A program made the translations under genes and the position numbers. Shown here piece by piece: positions 26,876 through 35,258 of a stretch of DNA of 62,785 bases (its first letter is position 1; the number at the start of each line of letters is the position of its first letter). The stretch spans positions 1 to 62,785 of the forward strand of contig NZ_FOWP01000018.1 in the NCBI RefSeq assembly GCF_900115475.1, given 5' to 3'. Source of the stretch: Ectopseudomonas composti. GTDB lineage: Bacteria > Pseudomonadota > Gammaproteobacteria > Pseudomonadales > Pseudomonadaceae. The notes under the pieces are model-generated. The model had not been told where the DNA came from and ran no database searches. It was given only the letters and a program-made list of their open reading frames with translations.

Positions 26876-28225
26876 TTACTGGACGCCCTGCCTCATGGAC
26901 ATGGGGAATTGCTTGTTCTCATAACTGCCCGTGCAGTCAGCGGCGCTGCGGGCCTCCGGGCTGCACACCACGTCCGGCAACTTGTAGCTGCTGCCATCGT
27001 TGCAGGCAGCCTGCCCCTGGTTATTGATCGCCAGCTTGCCGCCCTGTATCGCAGCATTCACCGCACCCGAGCACTCGACACCATCACCGCGCCGCACCTT
27101 GACCTGCCCCTTGCCATCCTTGAAGTCATAGTCGAGCTGCATGGGCTTGCCGGTCTGCGCATCCTGAATACCGGCACCCGCTTTCCAGTTACCGTTGAGG
27201 AACTCGGTGGAGCCGGTTTCCAGTGCTTGCGGCGGAATGCTCAGGTCTTGCGGTACGTCACGACCCGGCGGTTGCTTGCGCGGCTCCTGCTGATCCTGTG
27301 GTGGCTCGGTAGACGGCTCTTCAGCATCGCCAGGCGCAGGCAGCGGCGGTTCGTCACCCGGTACCTCTGACTCGTCGGGGGCAGCAGCGCCGTCCTTTGG
27401 TTCGGTAGCGGTCGGTTCCTGCGCGCCAGGCTCTTGCCCGTCTGGCAGATGTCCATCGACCGCAGCGCTGCCCGATCCGGCACCATCGACCAGACCACCA
27501 CGCCCGGACACATCGACATCACGCTCATACGTCGGTAATCCCGGCAGATCGACACGATCGAGGCCGAGTGGCAACTCGACCGTTGGCGCACAGGCGCGCA
27601 GCAGGAACAACAGCAGCAGAAGCAATGGCAGGAGCAACAGCCACAGCCAGCGCCACCAGCGCGACTTCTTCACCACCTCAACCGGCACAGCGGCAGCCAG
27701 CGGGGGCGGCGCGAGCGGTGCTACCGGCGCAGCGCTGAGCACAGGCGGACGCAGGCACAACAGCGGATCGTGATCATAGGTTCCCGCGTGATCGGTGAAC
27801 CCCCAGAAGGTGATGACGGGCTTACCGTCGACCAGATAGACATGGTCGCTGTCGGGAAAGTGAACGGTCTTTTCCAGCAGGCGCCCGAATATCTGCTTTT
27901 CCCGGTGCTGCACGTCAGCACGCATGCTTTCGCTGGTAGCGCCCAGTTTGGCGTGCATCACCTCGAGCTGAGCATAAGCGCCCGCGCGCTCCTCGACCGT
28001 GGTCGCCGACCAAGGGATCACGTCGCCCTCCGCAGGCGCGTACCAATCGACACGGTCACCGGTTTCGTTGGGCTGCGGAATAGCGAGGCAACTGGAGGCT
28101 TCGCGCCCCATCTTCAGGCGAATAGCCTCGCGTAGTTGCAGCGCGGCGCTGTAGACCGGTTGACCATCGACACCCAGCGCCTTGAATTCCTGGAGGTTAC
28201 CCGTGCGGAGCAATGCGCCTGACAT
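26876..28225 (-). CDS. srfA: SrfA-like single-pass membrane protein
   Basis: The 449-residue protein has a cytoplasmic N-terminal domain (1-150) ending in VDGKPVITFWG, a transmembrane helix (about 188-210, flanked by KKSRWWRW), a long acidic Pro-rich linker (about 225-330) and a small periplasmic C-terminal domain with four Cys in its last 60 residues that could form disulfides. This matches the SrfA partner encoded beside srfB and srfC. It is the first gene of the leftward cluster; the promoter must lie in 28226-28462. Its N-terminal domain is related to that of the VWA protein that ends the cluster. Function is unknown; a role as membrane anchor for SrfB/SrfC is inferred. Confidence 0.8.
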   Translation of the reverse strand: MSGALLRTGNLQEFKALGVDGQPVYSAALQLREAIRLKMGREASSCLAIPQPNETGDRVDWYAPAEGDVIPWSATTVEERAGAYAQLEVMHAKLGATSESMRADVQHREKQIFGRLLEKTVHFPDSDHVYLVDGKPVITFWGFTDHAGTYDHDPLLCLRPPVLSAAPVAPLAPPPLAAAVPVEVVKKSRWWRWLWLLLLPLLLLLLFLLRACAPTVELPLGLDRVDLPGLPTYERDVDVSGRGGLVDGAGSGSAAVDGHLPDGQEPGAQEPTATEPKDGAAAPDESEVPGDEPPLPAPGDAEEPSTEPPQDQQEPRKQPPGRDVPQDLSIPPQALETGSTEFLNGNWKAGAGIQDAQTGKPMQLDYDFKDGKGQVKVRRGDGVECSGAVNAAIQGGKLAINNQGQAACNDGSSYKLPDVVCSPEARSAADCTGSYENKQFPMSMRQGVQ

Positions 28226-28462
28226 GTGCGGTCATCCTTTCCCTGGCCATCTGAAAATAGAAATTAAGGCACAATCATTCCAAATGACTTAGGAAGATCG
28301 CGTCAGTCAGCAAGACTAAAAAGCCTTTTGTATTCAAACGTTAGCTGCACTTCATTTTTCGAAATGTGACATAGACATCGCTTCATGGGAATGCTTTTCG
28401 GCGCAAACCTCAATCTGAGGTTGACTCTGAATCGATCCGTTTAAGCATTTACGTTGAGCGGC

Positions 28463-28867
28463 CTAATCTATCTCTTCTTGCCACTCTTCCGGCAATTGCG
28501 GATCGACCGTCAGCCACGGCAGCCGACTACCAACCCAGATATGTCGATCCGCCGGGGCCTGCTCTGGTTCGTCCAACGTGGCGACGGTCACATCCAACGT
28601 GTCCGGGCTGAGCGAGGTGAACAACGCAAGATGTGCGCCGCAGTCTGCGCAGAAGTAGCGCGTACAGCTGGCCGATGAGGCGAAAGCTTTCGGCGTGCCG
28701 CGCAGCCAGTGAAATGCCTGGCGTGGCACCGTGACCCAGGTGGTAAGAATGCCACCGCTGCTGCGCCGGCAGATCGCGCAATGACAGTGAGCGATGTCCG
28801 TCAGCGGCGCATCGATCCGATAACGCAGTGCGCCGCACTGACAACCGCCCTGATGTTCGACCTTCAT
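28463..28867 (-). CDS. GFA/CENP-V family zinc-binding protein
   Basis: The 134-residue protein has the full set of GFA-fold cysteines: GGCQCGALRYRI at the N-terminus, HCHCAICRRSSG, and YFCADCGAHL in the middle. These bind two zinc ions in the family founded by the glutathione-dependent formaldehyde-activating enzyme Gfa. Most members act in unknown thiol-linked reactions, and no formaldehyde genes are adjacent here, so the substrate is open. The ATG at 28867 is chosen because a GGAGG site lies five bases upstream; a longer reading to 28924 has no such site. The 240 bases between this gene and srfA show no gene or clear terminator. Confidence 0.85.
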   Translation of the reverse strand: MKVEHQGGCQCGALRYRIDAPLTDIAHCHCAICRRSSGGILTTWVTVPRQAFHWLRGTPKAFASSASCTRYFCADCGAHLALFTSLSPDTLDVTVATLDEPEQAPADRHIWVGSRLPWLTVDPQLPEEWQEEID

Positions 28868-28935
28868 CCAGCCTCCGCCTTGCATTGCCCCGCGCCGCTG
28901 ACCAAGATAAGCGCTCACCACCACCGGGGGTTCCC

Positions 28936-29841
28936 GTGATCGACCTGTTGCTGGCCCTGTGGCCGCTGTTCGCCATGATAGTCGCCGGCTACTGGCTGCG
29001 CCTGCGCGAGTTTCCCAGCGAGGCCTTCTGGCCGGGTGCCGAGCGCCTCAATTACTTCATCCTGTTCCCTGCGCTGCTGTTCTCCAGCCTGGCCCGTGCA
29101 CCACTGAACAACCCGGCCTTGCCACGCCTGGCGTTAGCCGTGCTGCTCGGCCTGGGCATCGCCTGGCTGGCACTGCTGCTGGTGCGACGCCTGCGTGGTT
29201 GGCCGGCCGGACGGTTTGGCGCCTTCTCTCAGGGCATCCTGCGTTTCAACACCTACCTGGGTCTGGCTGCGGTCGGCAGCCTGTTCGGCCAGGAGGGGCT
29301 GACCCTGGCGGCCATCATGCTGGCCCTGATGGTGCCGACGGTGAACGTGCTGTCGGTTTGGTCGCTGACCGCCGAGCGCGGCGTCAGCGCACGCAGCCTG
29401 CTGCTGCCGATCATCAAGAATCCGCTGATTCTCGCCTGCCTCGGCGGCGCATTGTTCAACCTCACGGGTATCGGCCTGCCAGGCGGTACGGATCGCCTGC
29501 TCAGCCTGCTCGCGGCTGCCAGCCTGCCGCTGGGCCTGCTCTGCGTTGGCGCTGCACTGAAGCCGGAGCAGTTGGGCGGAGAAATCCCGGCACTGACCTG
29601 GAACAGCGCCCTGCGCCTGCTGGCCATGCCTTTGCTGGCCTGGGGCGTGGCGTGGGCACTGACGCTACCGGCGATGGAAAGCGCGGTACTGGTGCTGTTC
29701 TTCGCCCTGCCCACCGCCCCCACGGCCTATGTACTGACCCGCCAGCTCGGCGGCGACAGTCAACTGATGGCCGGTATCATCACCCTGCAGACGCTGCTGG
29801 CAGCGGGCAGCCTGGTGGCAATCATGATGTTGCTGGCCTGA
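28936..29841 (+). CDS. AEC (auxin efflux carrier) family transporter
   Basis: The 301-residue protein has about ten hydrophobic helices in two halves with the AEC signatures LNYFILFPALLFSSLAR in the first half and KNPLILACLGGALFN in the second, plus LPTAPTAYVLTRQLGGD near the end. Length is normal. Members export organic anions such as malate. The start is taken as GTG at 28936 because the first helix (IDLLLALWPLFAMIVAGYWL) begins at once and upstream residues would be polar and non-conserved. The divergent GFA gene begins 69 bases away. Substrate unknown. Confidence 0.87.
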   Translation: MIDLLLALWPLFAMIVAGYWLRLREFPSEAFWPGAERLNYFILFPALLFSSLARAPLNNPALPRLALAVLLGLGIAWLALLLVRRLRGWPAGRFGAFSQGILRFNTYLGLAAVGSLFGQEGLTLAAIMLALMVPTVNVLSVWSLTAERGVSARSLLLPIIKNPLILACLGGALFNLTGIGLPGGTDRLLSLLAAASLPLGLLCVGAALKPEQLGGEIPALTWNSALRLLAMPLLAWGVAWALTLPAMESAVLVLFFALPTAPTAYVLTRQLGGDSQLMAGIITLQTLLAAGSLVAIMMLLA

Positions 29842-29845
29842 GCCG

Positions 29846-30634
29846 CTATTGGACGTAGCTTTCGATCAGCTGCTCATACTCGCCGCGGGCCTTGAGCGCT
29901 TCGAGCCCGCGGTTGAAGCGCTCGATCAACTCGGCAGCACGCGGATGCTGACGCGAAACGATGACGTGCAGCGTGTTGCTCTGAAACGGCGTCCGTGACC
30001 GATGAAACTGCTCCGGGTCGGCGCCGGCCGTGCGCAAGGCGCTATCCCCCAGATTGCGGTCGGCAATGAACAGGTCGTCACGCTTGAGCAGCAACAGCCG
30101 CGCACACTCCTGCAGCCCCAGCGGAGAGTGACGGCGCAGCACGCCCTGATCGAGCAATTGCTGAATCGCCGCCGGAGGCTGCCAGCCCAGCGGGTAGCAC
30201 AGTCGCCGGCCGATCATGGTGGGCAGGTCATCGAGTTCGACGTGATCATCGGCACGGCTGAAGACGAACTGCTCGGCCACATAAATGGGCGCTGAATAGA
30301 GAAACTCCGCCTCACGCTCGGCGGAGCGGACGTAGGGAAAGGTCGCATCGTAATCACCGCGTTTGGCTTTCAGATAGCCGCGGTTCCATGGCAGCCAGTC
30401 GAGCGTGATCGCCGTGCCCTGCTCCGCCAGCGAAGCACGCACCACCTGAGTCAGCATGCCCTGCCCAGGCAACGCCTTGCCAGTGAACGGCGCGTAGTCG
30501 TCGCCGGTGGCCAGGTGCAGCACCTCCGCTCGCACCGATACGCACAACAGCAGGCTCAACAGAGCCGCCCCCCAAAATCCCAAAATCAATCTCTCCAATA
30601 ACTGGCGTGCAATCGCCTTCCTGCCCCTGATCAT
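29846..30634 (-). CDS. periplasmic amino-acid-type solute-binding protein
   Basis: The 262-residue protein has a long signal peptide (about 36 residues, ending VSVRAE) followed by a type II periplasmic binding fold (SBP_bac_3). Typical features are HLATGDDYAPFTGKALPGQG and the later RNLGDSALR and YEQLIESYV. No ABC permease genes are beside it, so it may be an orphan sensor-type binding protein rather than part of a transporter. It is convergent with the AEC gene, with four bases between stops. Ligand unknown. Confidence 0.82.
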   Translation of the reverse strand: MIRGRKAIARQLLERLILGFWGAALLSLLLCVSVRAEVLHLATGDDYAPFTGKALPGQGMLTQVVRASLAEQGTAITLDWLPWNRGYLKAKRGDYDATFPYVRSAEREAEFLYSAPIYVAEQFVFSRADDHVELDDLPTMIGRRLCYPLGWQPPAAIQQLLDQGVLRRHSPLGLQECARLLLLKRDDLFIADRNLGDSALRTAGADPEQFHRSRTPFQSNTLHVIVSRQHPRAAELIERFNRGLEALKARGEYEQLIESYVQ

Positions 30635-30776
30635 TGACTCTCGCCCTCGTGGGCAAGGCTGTCCAGTGCAACCCCGTCATAGGGCGACAATTCGCCCCGT
30701 TCTCTTGATACGGAACAAGGGGTCTTGCAAGACCCCGGCTATCCTTGCTGCACCACCAACCCACTGCGACACGCCG

Positions 30777-31907
30777 ATGAACGATAGCAGCAGCAACGTC
30801 CAGCCCGACGTTTTCCCCTACCTGCAACTGATGCATCAGCATGCCGGTTCGGACCTGTTCTTCAGCGTTGGCGCCCCGCCGCACCTGAAGGTCGAAGGCA
30901 ACAGCCAGCCGCTGGGCCAGCGCATCATGAAGGCTGGCGAAGTGCAGCAACTGGCCTATCAGCTGATGACCCAGAAACAGATCGCCGAGTTCGAACGCGA
31001 TCTGGAGATGAACCTGGCGGTGAGCCTGCAGGGCGCCGGACGCTATCGGGTCAACGTCTACTACCAGCGCGGCGAAGTGGCCATGGTGGTGCGCCTGATC
31101 AAGAGCCAGATTCCCGACTTCGAGGCACTCGGCCTGCCCAAGCTGCTGGAAAAGCTGGCCATGCAGGACCGCGGACTGATCCTGGTTACTGGCGCGGCGG
31201 GCTCGGGTAAGTCAACTACGTTGGCGGCGATGCTGGATTTTCGTAACCGCCACAAGAGCGGCCATATCGTCTGCATCGAAGATCCTATCGAGTTCCTCCA
31301 CAGCCACCAGCGCTCGATCATCGACCAGCGTGAAGTCGGCCTCGATACCCACAGCTTCGACGACGCCCTGCGTAACGTACTGCGCGAAGCGCCGGACGTG
31401 ATCATGCTCGGCGAAATCCGCGACGCGGCCACCATGCAGCACGCCTTGCACTACGCCGAAACTGGCCACCTGTGCGTAGCGACCCTGCATGCCACCAGCA
31501 GCAGCCACGCCATCGAGCGCATCGCCCGCTTCTTCCCCGACGACGCCCGCAAGCAGGTGCTGGCCGACGTCGCGCACAACCTGCTGGCGGTGCTCGGCCA
31601 GCGCCTGGTGCCCGGCATCGCACAGAAGCGCGTGGTGGCGGTGGAGCTGATGCTGGGTACACCCTATATCCGCGACCTGATCCAGCGCGATGAGCTGGAC
31701 GAACTACGCGAAGCCATAGCACGGGCTGCCGAACAGGGCTTGCAGACCTTCGACCAGCACCTGTTCGCCCTGCTCGAAGCCGGCCGCATCAACCTGGCCG
31801 AAGCGCTCAAGTTCGCCGACTCGCGTACCGACCTCAGCCTCAAGTTCAAACTCGAGCGCGGTTTCTCCGCCGACGACGCCGAACTCAAGGTGTTGCGCGA
31901 CGGTTGA
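30777..31907 (+). CDS. PilT/PilU-family type IV pilus retraction ATPase paralogue
   Basis: The 376-residue protein has the secretion ATPase layout: an N-terminal PAS-like domain beginning YLQLMHQHAGSDLFFSVGAP, Walker A GAAGSGKSTT (about 139-148), an Asp box HIVCIEDPIEFLH, Walker B VIMLGEIRD and a His box HLCVATLHA. Residues such as the SGHIV and RFFP segments place it nearer to PilU than to PilT. The canonical pilT-pilU pair is normally adjacent elsewhere in Pseudomonas genomes, so this solitary gene is probably a third, accessory retraction ATPase. ATG at 30777 lacks a clear ribosome site, but the homology starts here. Confidence 0.85.
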   Translation: MNDSSSNVQPDVFPYLQLMHQHAGSDLFFSVGAPPHLKVEGNSQPLGQRIMKAGEVQQLAYQLMTQKQIAEFERDLEMNLAVSLQGAGRYRVNVYYQRGEVAMVVRLIKSQIPDFEALGLPKLLEKLAMQDRGLILVTGAAGSGKSTTLAAMLDFRNRHKSGHIVCIEDPIEFLHSHQRSIIDQREVGLDTHSFDDALRNVLREAPDVIMLGEIRDAATMQHALHYAETGHLCVATLHATSSSHAIERIARFFPDDARKQVLADVAHNLLAVLGQRLVPGIAQKRVVAVELMLGTPYIRDLIQRDELDELREAIARAAEQGLQTFDQHLFALLEAGRINLAEALKFADSRTDLSLKFKLERGFSADDAELKVLRDG

Positions 31908-31923
31908 CTGGCTTTATAAGCGA

Positions 31924-31993
31924 TTTCGGCCGATGCTCATCTATACAGGCCGAAACCATAACGTCTAATCGGCCGTCTTTCAGGGGGCCGATT
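31924..31993 (+). promoter_or_regulatory. two consecutive hairpins upstream of the Na/Pi gene
   Basis: TTTCGGCC (31924-31931) pairs with GGCCGAAA (31948-31955), and AATCGGCC (31967-31974) pairs with GGCCGATT (31986-31993). The second stem ends one base before the ATG at 31995 and includes part of the AGGGGG ribosome site (31982-31987), so it could limit translation. The shared CGGCC core would also allow one arm to swap between stems. No U run follows, so these are not simple terminators. Confidence 0.5.
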
Positions 31994-31994
31994 T

Positions 31995-33635
31995 ATGCTG
32001 ACCCTGCTGCATTTGCTGTCAGCCATTGCCCTGTTGGTCTGGGGCACACACATCGTACGTACCGGCATCCTGCGCGTGTTTGGGTCACAACTGCGCAAGG
32101 TGCTCAGCCACAACATCGGCCGCCGGCCGCTGGCGTTCGTCGCCGGCATCGGCGTCACGGCGCTGGTGCAGAGCAGCAACGCCACGGCCTTGCTGGTCAC
32201 CTCCTTCGTCGCCCAGGGCCTGATGGCCCTGGCGCCCGGCCTAGCGATCATGCTCGGCGCGGATGTCGGCACCGCGCTGATGGCGCGCGTGCTGACCCTC
32301 GACCTGAGCTGGCTGAGCCCGCTGCTGATCTTCGTCGGAGTGGTCTTCTTCCTCTCGCGTCGGCAAACCCGTGCTGGCCAACTCGGCCGCGTGGCAATCG
32401 GCCTGGGATTGATGCTGCTGGCACTGGAGCTGATCGTCGCCGCCGCCACACCGATAACCGAGGCACGCGGCATCCGTGTGCTGTTCGCCTCGCTGACCGG
32501 CGATCTGCTGCTCGACGCGCTGGTCGGTGCGCTGTTCGCCCTGCTCACCTACTCCAGCCTGGCGGCTGTGTTGCTCACCGCAACCCTGGCCGGCGCAGGG
32601 CTGATCAGCCTGCCGGTAGCCATCGGCCTGGTGATCGGCGCCAATATCGGCAGCGGTCTGCTGGCCTTTCTCACCAGCAGCCTGCAGAACCCGGCTGGGC
32701 GCCGCGTAGCGCTGGGCAGCCTGATCTACAAGTTGATCGGGCTGCTGCTGGTGCTGCCCGTGCTGCAGCCACTGGCCCATTGGCTGGATGGCCTGAACTG
32801 GCGCCCGGCAGAGCTGGTGATCTTTTTCCACCTGCTCTACAACAGCCTGCGCGCCGTACTGATGCTGCCCAGCGTCGGACTGATGGCGCGCTTCTGCAAT
32901 TGGCTGCTGCCGGACCGAGCCGACGACAGCGGCATCGCCCGCCCGCGCCACCTCGACCCGACAGCCCTGGCCACGCCGAGCCTGGCGCTGGCCAACGCCG
33001 TGCGCGAAACCCTGCGCGTGGGCGACAAAATCGAAGCCATGCTCGGCCGCCTGCTACCGGTGCTGGAGCAGAACCAGCCGGCACTGAACAAGGAGCTGCG
33101 CAGCCTCAATGACGATGTCGCCAGCCTGTGCCGGGCGGTCAAGCTGTACCTCGCACAGATCCCACGCGAAGCGCTGAGCGAACATGAAAGCCGGCGCTGG
33201 GCGGAGATTCTCGAATTGGCGGTGAACCTGGAGCAGGCCGGTGATCTCATCGAACGCATGCTCGGCAAGATCCAGAACGAGAAGACCGCGCAACGCCGGG
33301 CCTTCTCCGAGAAAGGCCTGGAGGAACTGACCAGCCTGCATGGGCAGCTGACGGCCAACCTGCGCCTGGGACTGAACGTATTCCTCAGCGCCGATCACGC
33401 CAGCGCCAGCCAGCTGCTGCGTGAGAAACGTCGTTTCCGCGCCCAGGAACGGCGCTTGGCGCATGCCCATATCGGTCGGCTGCAACGCCAGGTGGTGCAG
33501 AGCATCGAGACCAGCTCCCTGCACCTGGAGCTGATCGCCGACATGAAACGGCTCAATTCGCTGTTCTGCTCCAGCGCTTACGTGGTACTGGAGGGCGGCG
33601 AAACCGGCGCCCTCAAGCTCGAAGGCGGCGAGTGA
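31995..33635 (+). CDS. Na+/phosphate symporter family protein with PhoU-like C-terminal domain
   Basis: The 546-residue protein has an N-terminal membrane half (about 1-300) with the duplicated QSSNATALLVTSF and LTYSSLAAVLLTATLAG motifs of Na/Pi cotransporters (PF02690), and a helical, charged C-terminal half (about 340-546) resembling PhoU. This two-part form is common in bacteria and is related to YjbB, which in Escherichia coli exports phosphate. It may move phosphate or another anion. It stands alone in its orientation after the PilU-like gene, with a hairpin-rich leader. Its stop is one base from that of the convergent NCS2 gene. Confidence 0.88.
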   Translation: MLTLLHLLSAIALLVWGTHIVRTGILRVFGSQLRKVLSHNIGRRPLAFVAGIGVTALVQSSNATALLVTSFVAQGLMALAPGLAIMLGADVGTALMARVLTLDLSWLSPLLIFVGVVFFLSRRQTRAGQLGRVAIGLGLMLLALELIVAAATPITEARGIRVLFASLTGDLLLDALVGALFALLTYSSLAAVLLTATLAGAGLISLPVAIGLVIGANIGSGLLAFLTSSLQNPAGRRVALGSLIYKLIGLLLVLPVLQPLAHWLDGLNWRPAELVIFFHLLYNSLRAVLMLPSVGLMARFCNWLLPDRADDSGIARPRHLDPTALATPSLALANAVRETLRVGDKIEAMLGRLLPVLEQNQPALNKELRSLNDDVASLCRAVKLYLAQIPREALSEHESRRWAEILELAVNLEQAGDLIERMLGKIQNEKTAQRRAFSEKGLEELTSLHGQLTANLRLGLNVFLSADHASASQLLREKRRFRAQERRLAHAHIGRLQRQVVQSIETSSLHLELIADMKRLNSLFCSSAYVVLEGGETGALKLEGGE

Positions 33636-33636
33636 C

Positions 33637-35145
33637 TCAGTCCGCGCCGGTCACTCGCTCAGGCGCGGCAGGCTCCACACCGCGCCAGGCATACCAGGCG
33701 AAGAACAACGCCATCAGCAGATAGCCATGGACGAAGTCCGGCGCCGCGTACCAGGCCAGCTTCGGTGCGTGCATCAGGCCGACGAAGGCCATGCCGGCCG
33801 CCACCAAGGCGAAGATGGTGGCCTGGCGGAACTGCCGGTCGATCACTGCCACGCACATCGCACCGAGCAGGATGGCGCTGAACATGGCGCCCTGCCCCAG
33901 CGCGCCAATGGCACTGGAAATGCCTTCGACCACTTCGGGTGCGCCACGATTGAAACGGGTCATCAGGTAGTTGGCGAAGTAAGGCAGCATCGCCAGCGCC
34001 ACTGCCGGGTAGTAGCGCGCGTGGTTGCTGTTGAACGCCGTGGCGATCATCGACATGCCGACGAACACCAGAATCGGCGCAACCACCGATACCGGAATCA
34101 GGGCAGCGATGAAGGCGATCAGGCCGAACATGGTCGCCAGACCGTATACCGCGCCATTGAGCAGGCTGTAACCGCGCCCGGCGCCCATCCATTTCGACCC
34201 CACCGTGGCGATGTACACGGTGGTCGGGAACACACCACCGAACAGCGCACCGAGCGAGGTGCCGAGACCGTCCACCGCCTGACACTCGCGCACGCTGTAG
34301 CTATCACCGGCAGCGCTCATGGCCTCGACGTTGTTCATGGTCTCGATGGCGTTGTACAGGGTGATCGGCAGGATCACCGTCATCAGCGCCAGCAGAGTGG
34401 TGAACAAAAGGCCCAAGCCCTCGTACCAGGCCAGATTAGGCAACAGCGGGTAGAACCCCAGGTGGGTGAAGGCATCGTTGAACTTGCCGCTGTCAGCCGC
34501 GCCGATCAGATAGGCCAGCGCTGTGCCGACGACAATGGCGAACAGCGAGGCAGGCAGGTGAAATGGCATGCTCACCCGCGCCACCAGACCGACGATGGTG
34601 ATGGCCAGTACCAGCAGGCCGATCACCGGAATTTCCAGGGTCTTGAACAGCATCTCCCCGGCGATGAAGGTCAGCGCCACACCAGCCACCGCGCCGAGCA
34701 TGGCGGCGCGCGGCAGATGGCGCTGCACCCAGTTGCCGATCAGACTGATGGCAGCCTCGATCAGGCCACTGATGAAACAGGCGGCCACCGCCACCTTCCA
34801 GGCCATCTCGGCGTCGCCGGTGAGGGTTTTGGCCGGTAGCAGCACACCGAACAGGAAGACGAACATCACCGGCGTGCTGATGCCGTAGGACAACGCGGTG
34901 ACGTCGGCGCGGTTCTCCTTGCGCGCCAGCCGTGCCGCACTCCAGGCGTAGTAGAAGTTGCCGGCCATCACCGCAACCGCCGCCCCCGGCAACACCTGGC
35001 CGAACACGATCTCGGCGGGGAAACCCATGCTCAGCATGCTGATGGCAATGATCACGAAGTTGGCAATGTTGTTCTGGAACAGGGCAAAAAAGGCGTCGGT
35101 GTCTTCCTTCTTGTACCAGGGGTAATGCACGCGCGGCGTCGACAT
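33637..35145 (-). CDS. NCS2-family permease, possibly nucleobase transporter
   Basis: The 502-residue protein has about twelve to thirteen hydrophobic helices. Features such as ADVTALSYGISTPVMFVFLF in the first half and TLYNAIETMNNVEAMSAAGD in the middle resemble the AzgA/NCS2 group of xanthine, uracil and hypoxanthine permeases, although the usual NAT signature is not obvious. It should be an inner-membrane proton or sodium symporter. Neighbouring genes give no hint of the substrate. A short intergenic space with no overlap separates it from the TRAP genes, which run the same way. Confidence 0.8.
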   Translation of the reverse strand: MSTPRVHYPWYKKEDTDAFFALFQNNIANFVIIAISMLSMGFPAEIVFGQVLPGAAVAVMAGNFYYAWSAARLARKENRADVTALSYGISTPVMFVFLFGVLLPAKTLTGDAEMAWKVAVAACFISGLIEAAISLIGNWVQRHLPRAAMLGAVAGVALTFIAGEMLFKTLEIPVIGLLVLAITIVGLVARVSMPFHLPASLFAIVVGTALAYLIGAADSGKFNDAFTHLGFYPLLPNLAWYEGLGLLFTTLLALMTVILPITLYNAIETMNNVEAMSAAGDSYSVRECQAVDGLGTSLGALFGGVFPTTVYIATVGSKWMGAGRGYSLLNGAVYGLATMFGLIAFIAALIPVSVVAPILVFVGMSMIATAFNSNHARYYPAVALAMLPYFANYLMTRFNRGAPEVVEGISSAIGALGQGAMFSAILLGAMCVAVIDRQFRQATIFALVAAGMAFVGLMHAPKLAWYAAPDFVHGYLLMALFFAWYAWRGVEPAAPERVTGAD

Positions 35146-35215
35146 GCTGGCTGAGTCCTTGTTGTCTGAATGGTCAGGTCGGCGAGTCTAGCAACCTGTC
35201 GACAGGGCATAAACG

Positions 35216-35241
35216 CACAAGGCAGCCGAAGCTGCCTTGTG
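35216..35241 (-). terminator. terminator hairpin after the TRAP permease gene
   Basis: CACAAGGCAGC (35216-35226) and GCTGCCTTGTG (35231-35241) form a perfect eleven-pair stem with a CGAA/TTCG tetraloop. On the minus strand it is followed by GCGTTTAT, a weak U run. It lies 17 bases beyond the permease stop. Confidence 0.75.
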
Positions 35242-35258
35242 GGTGGTGAAGCCGCTTT

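Noticed and set aside
11425..28225. A type VI secretion system, suggested by TagTSRQ-like genes.
   Set aside because: No tss/hcp/vgrG/clpV-type gene or PpkA kinase domain is present in the window.
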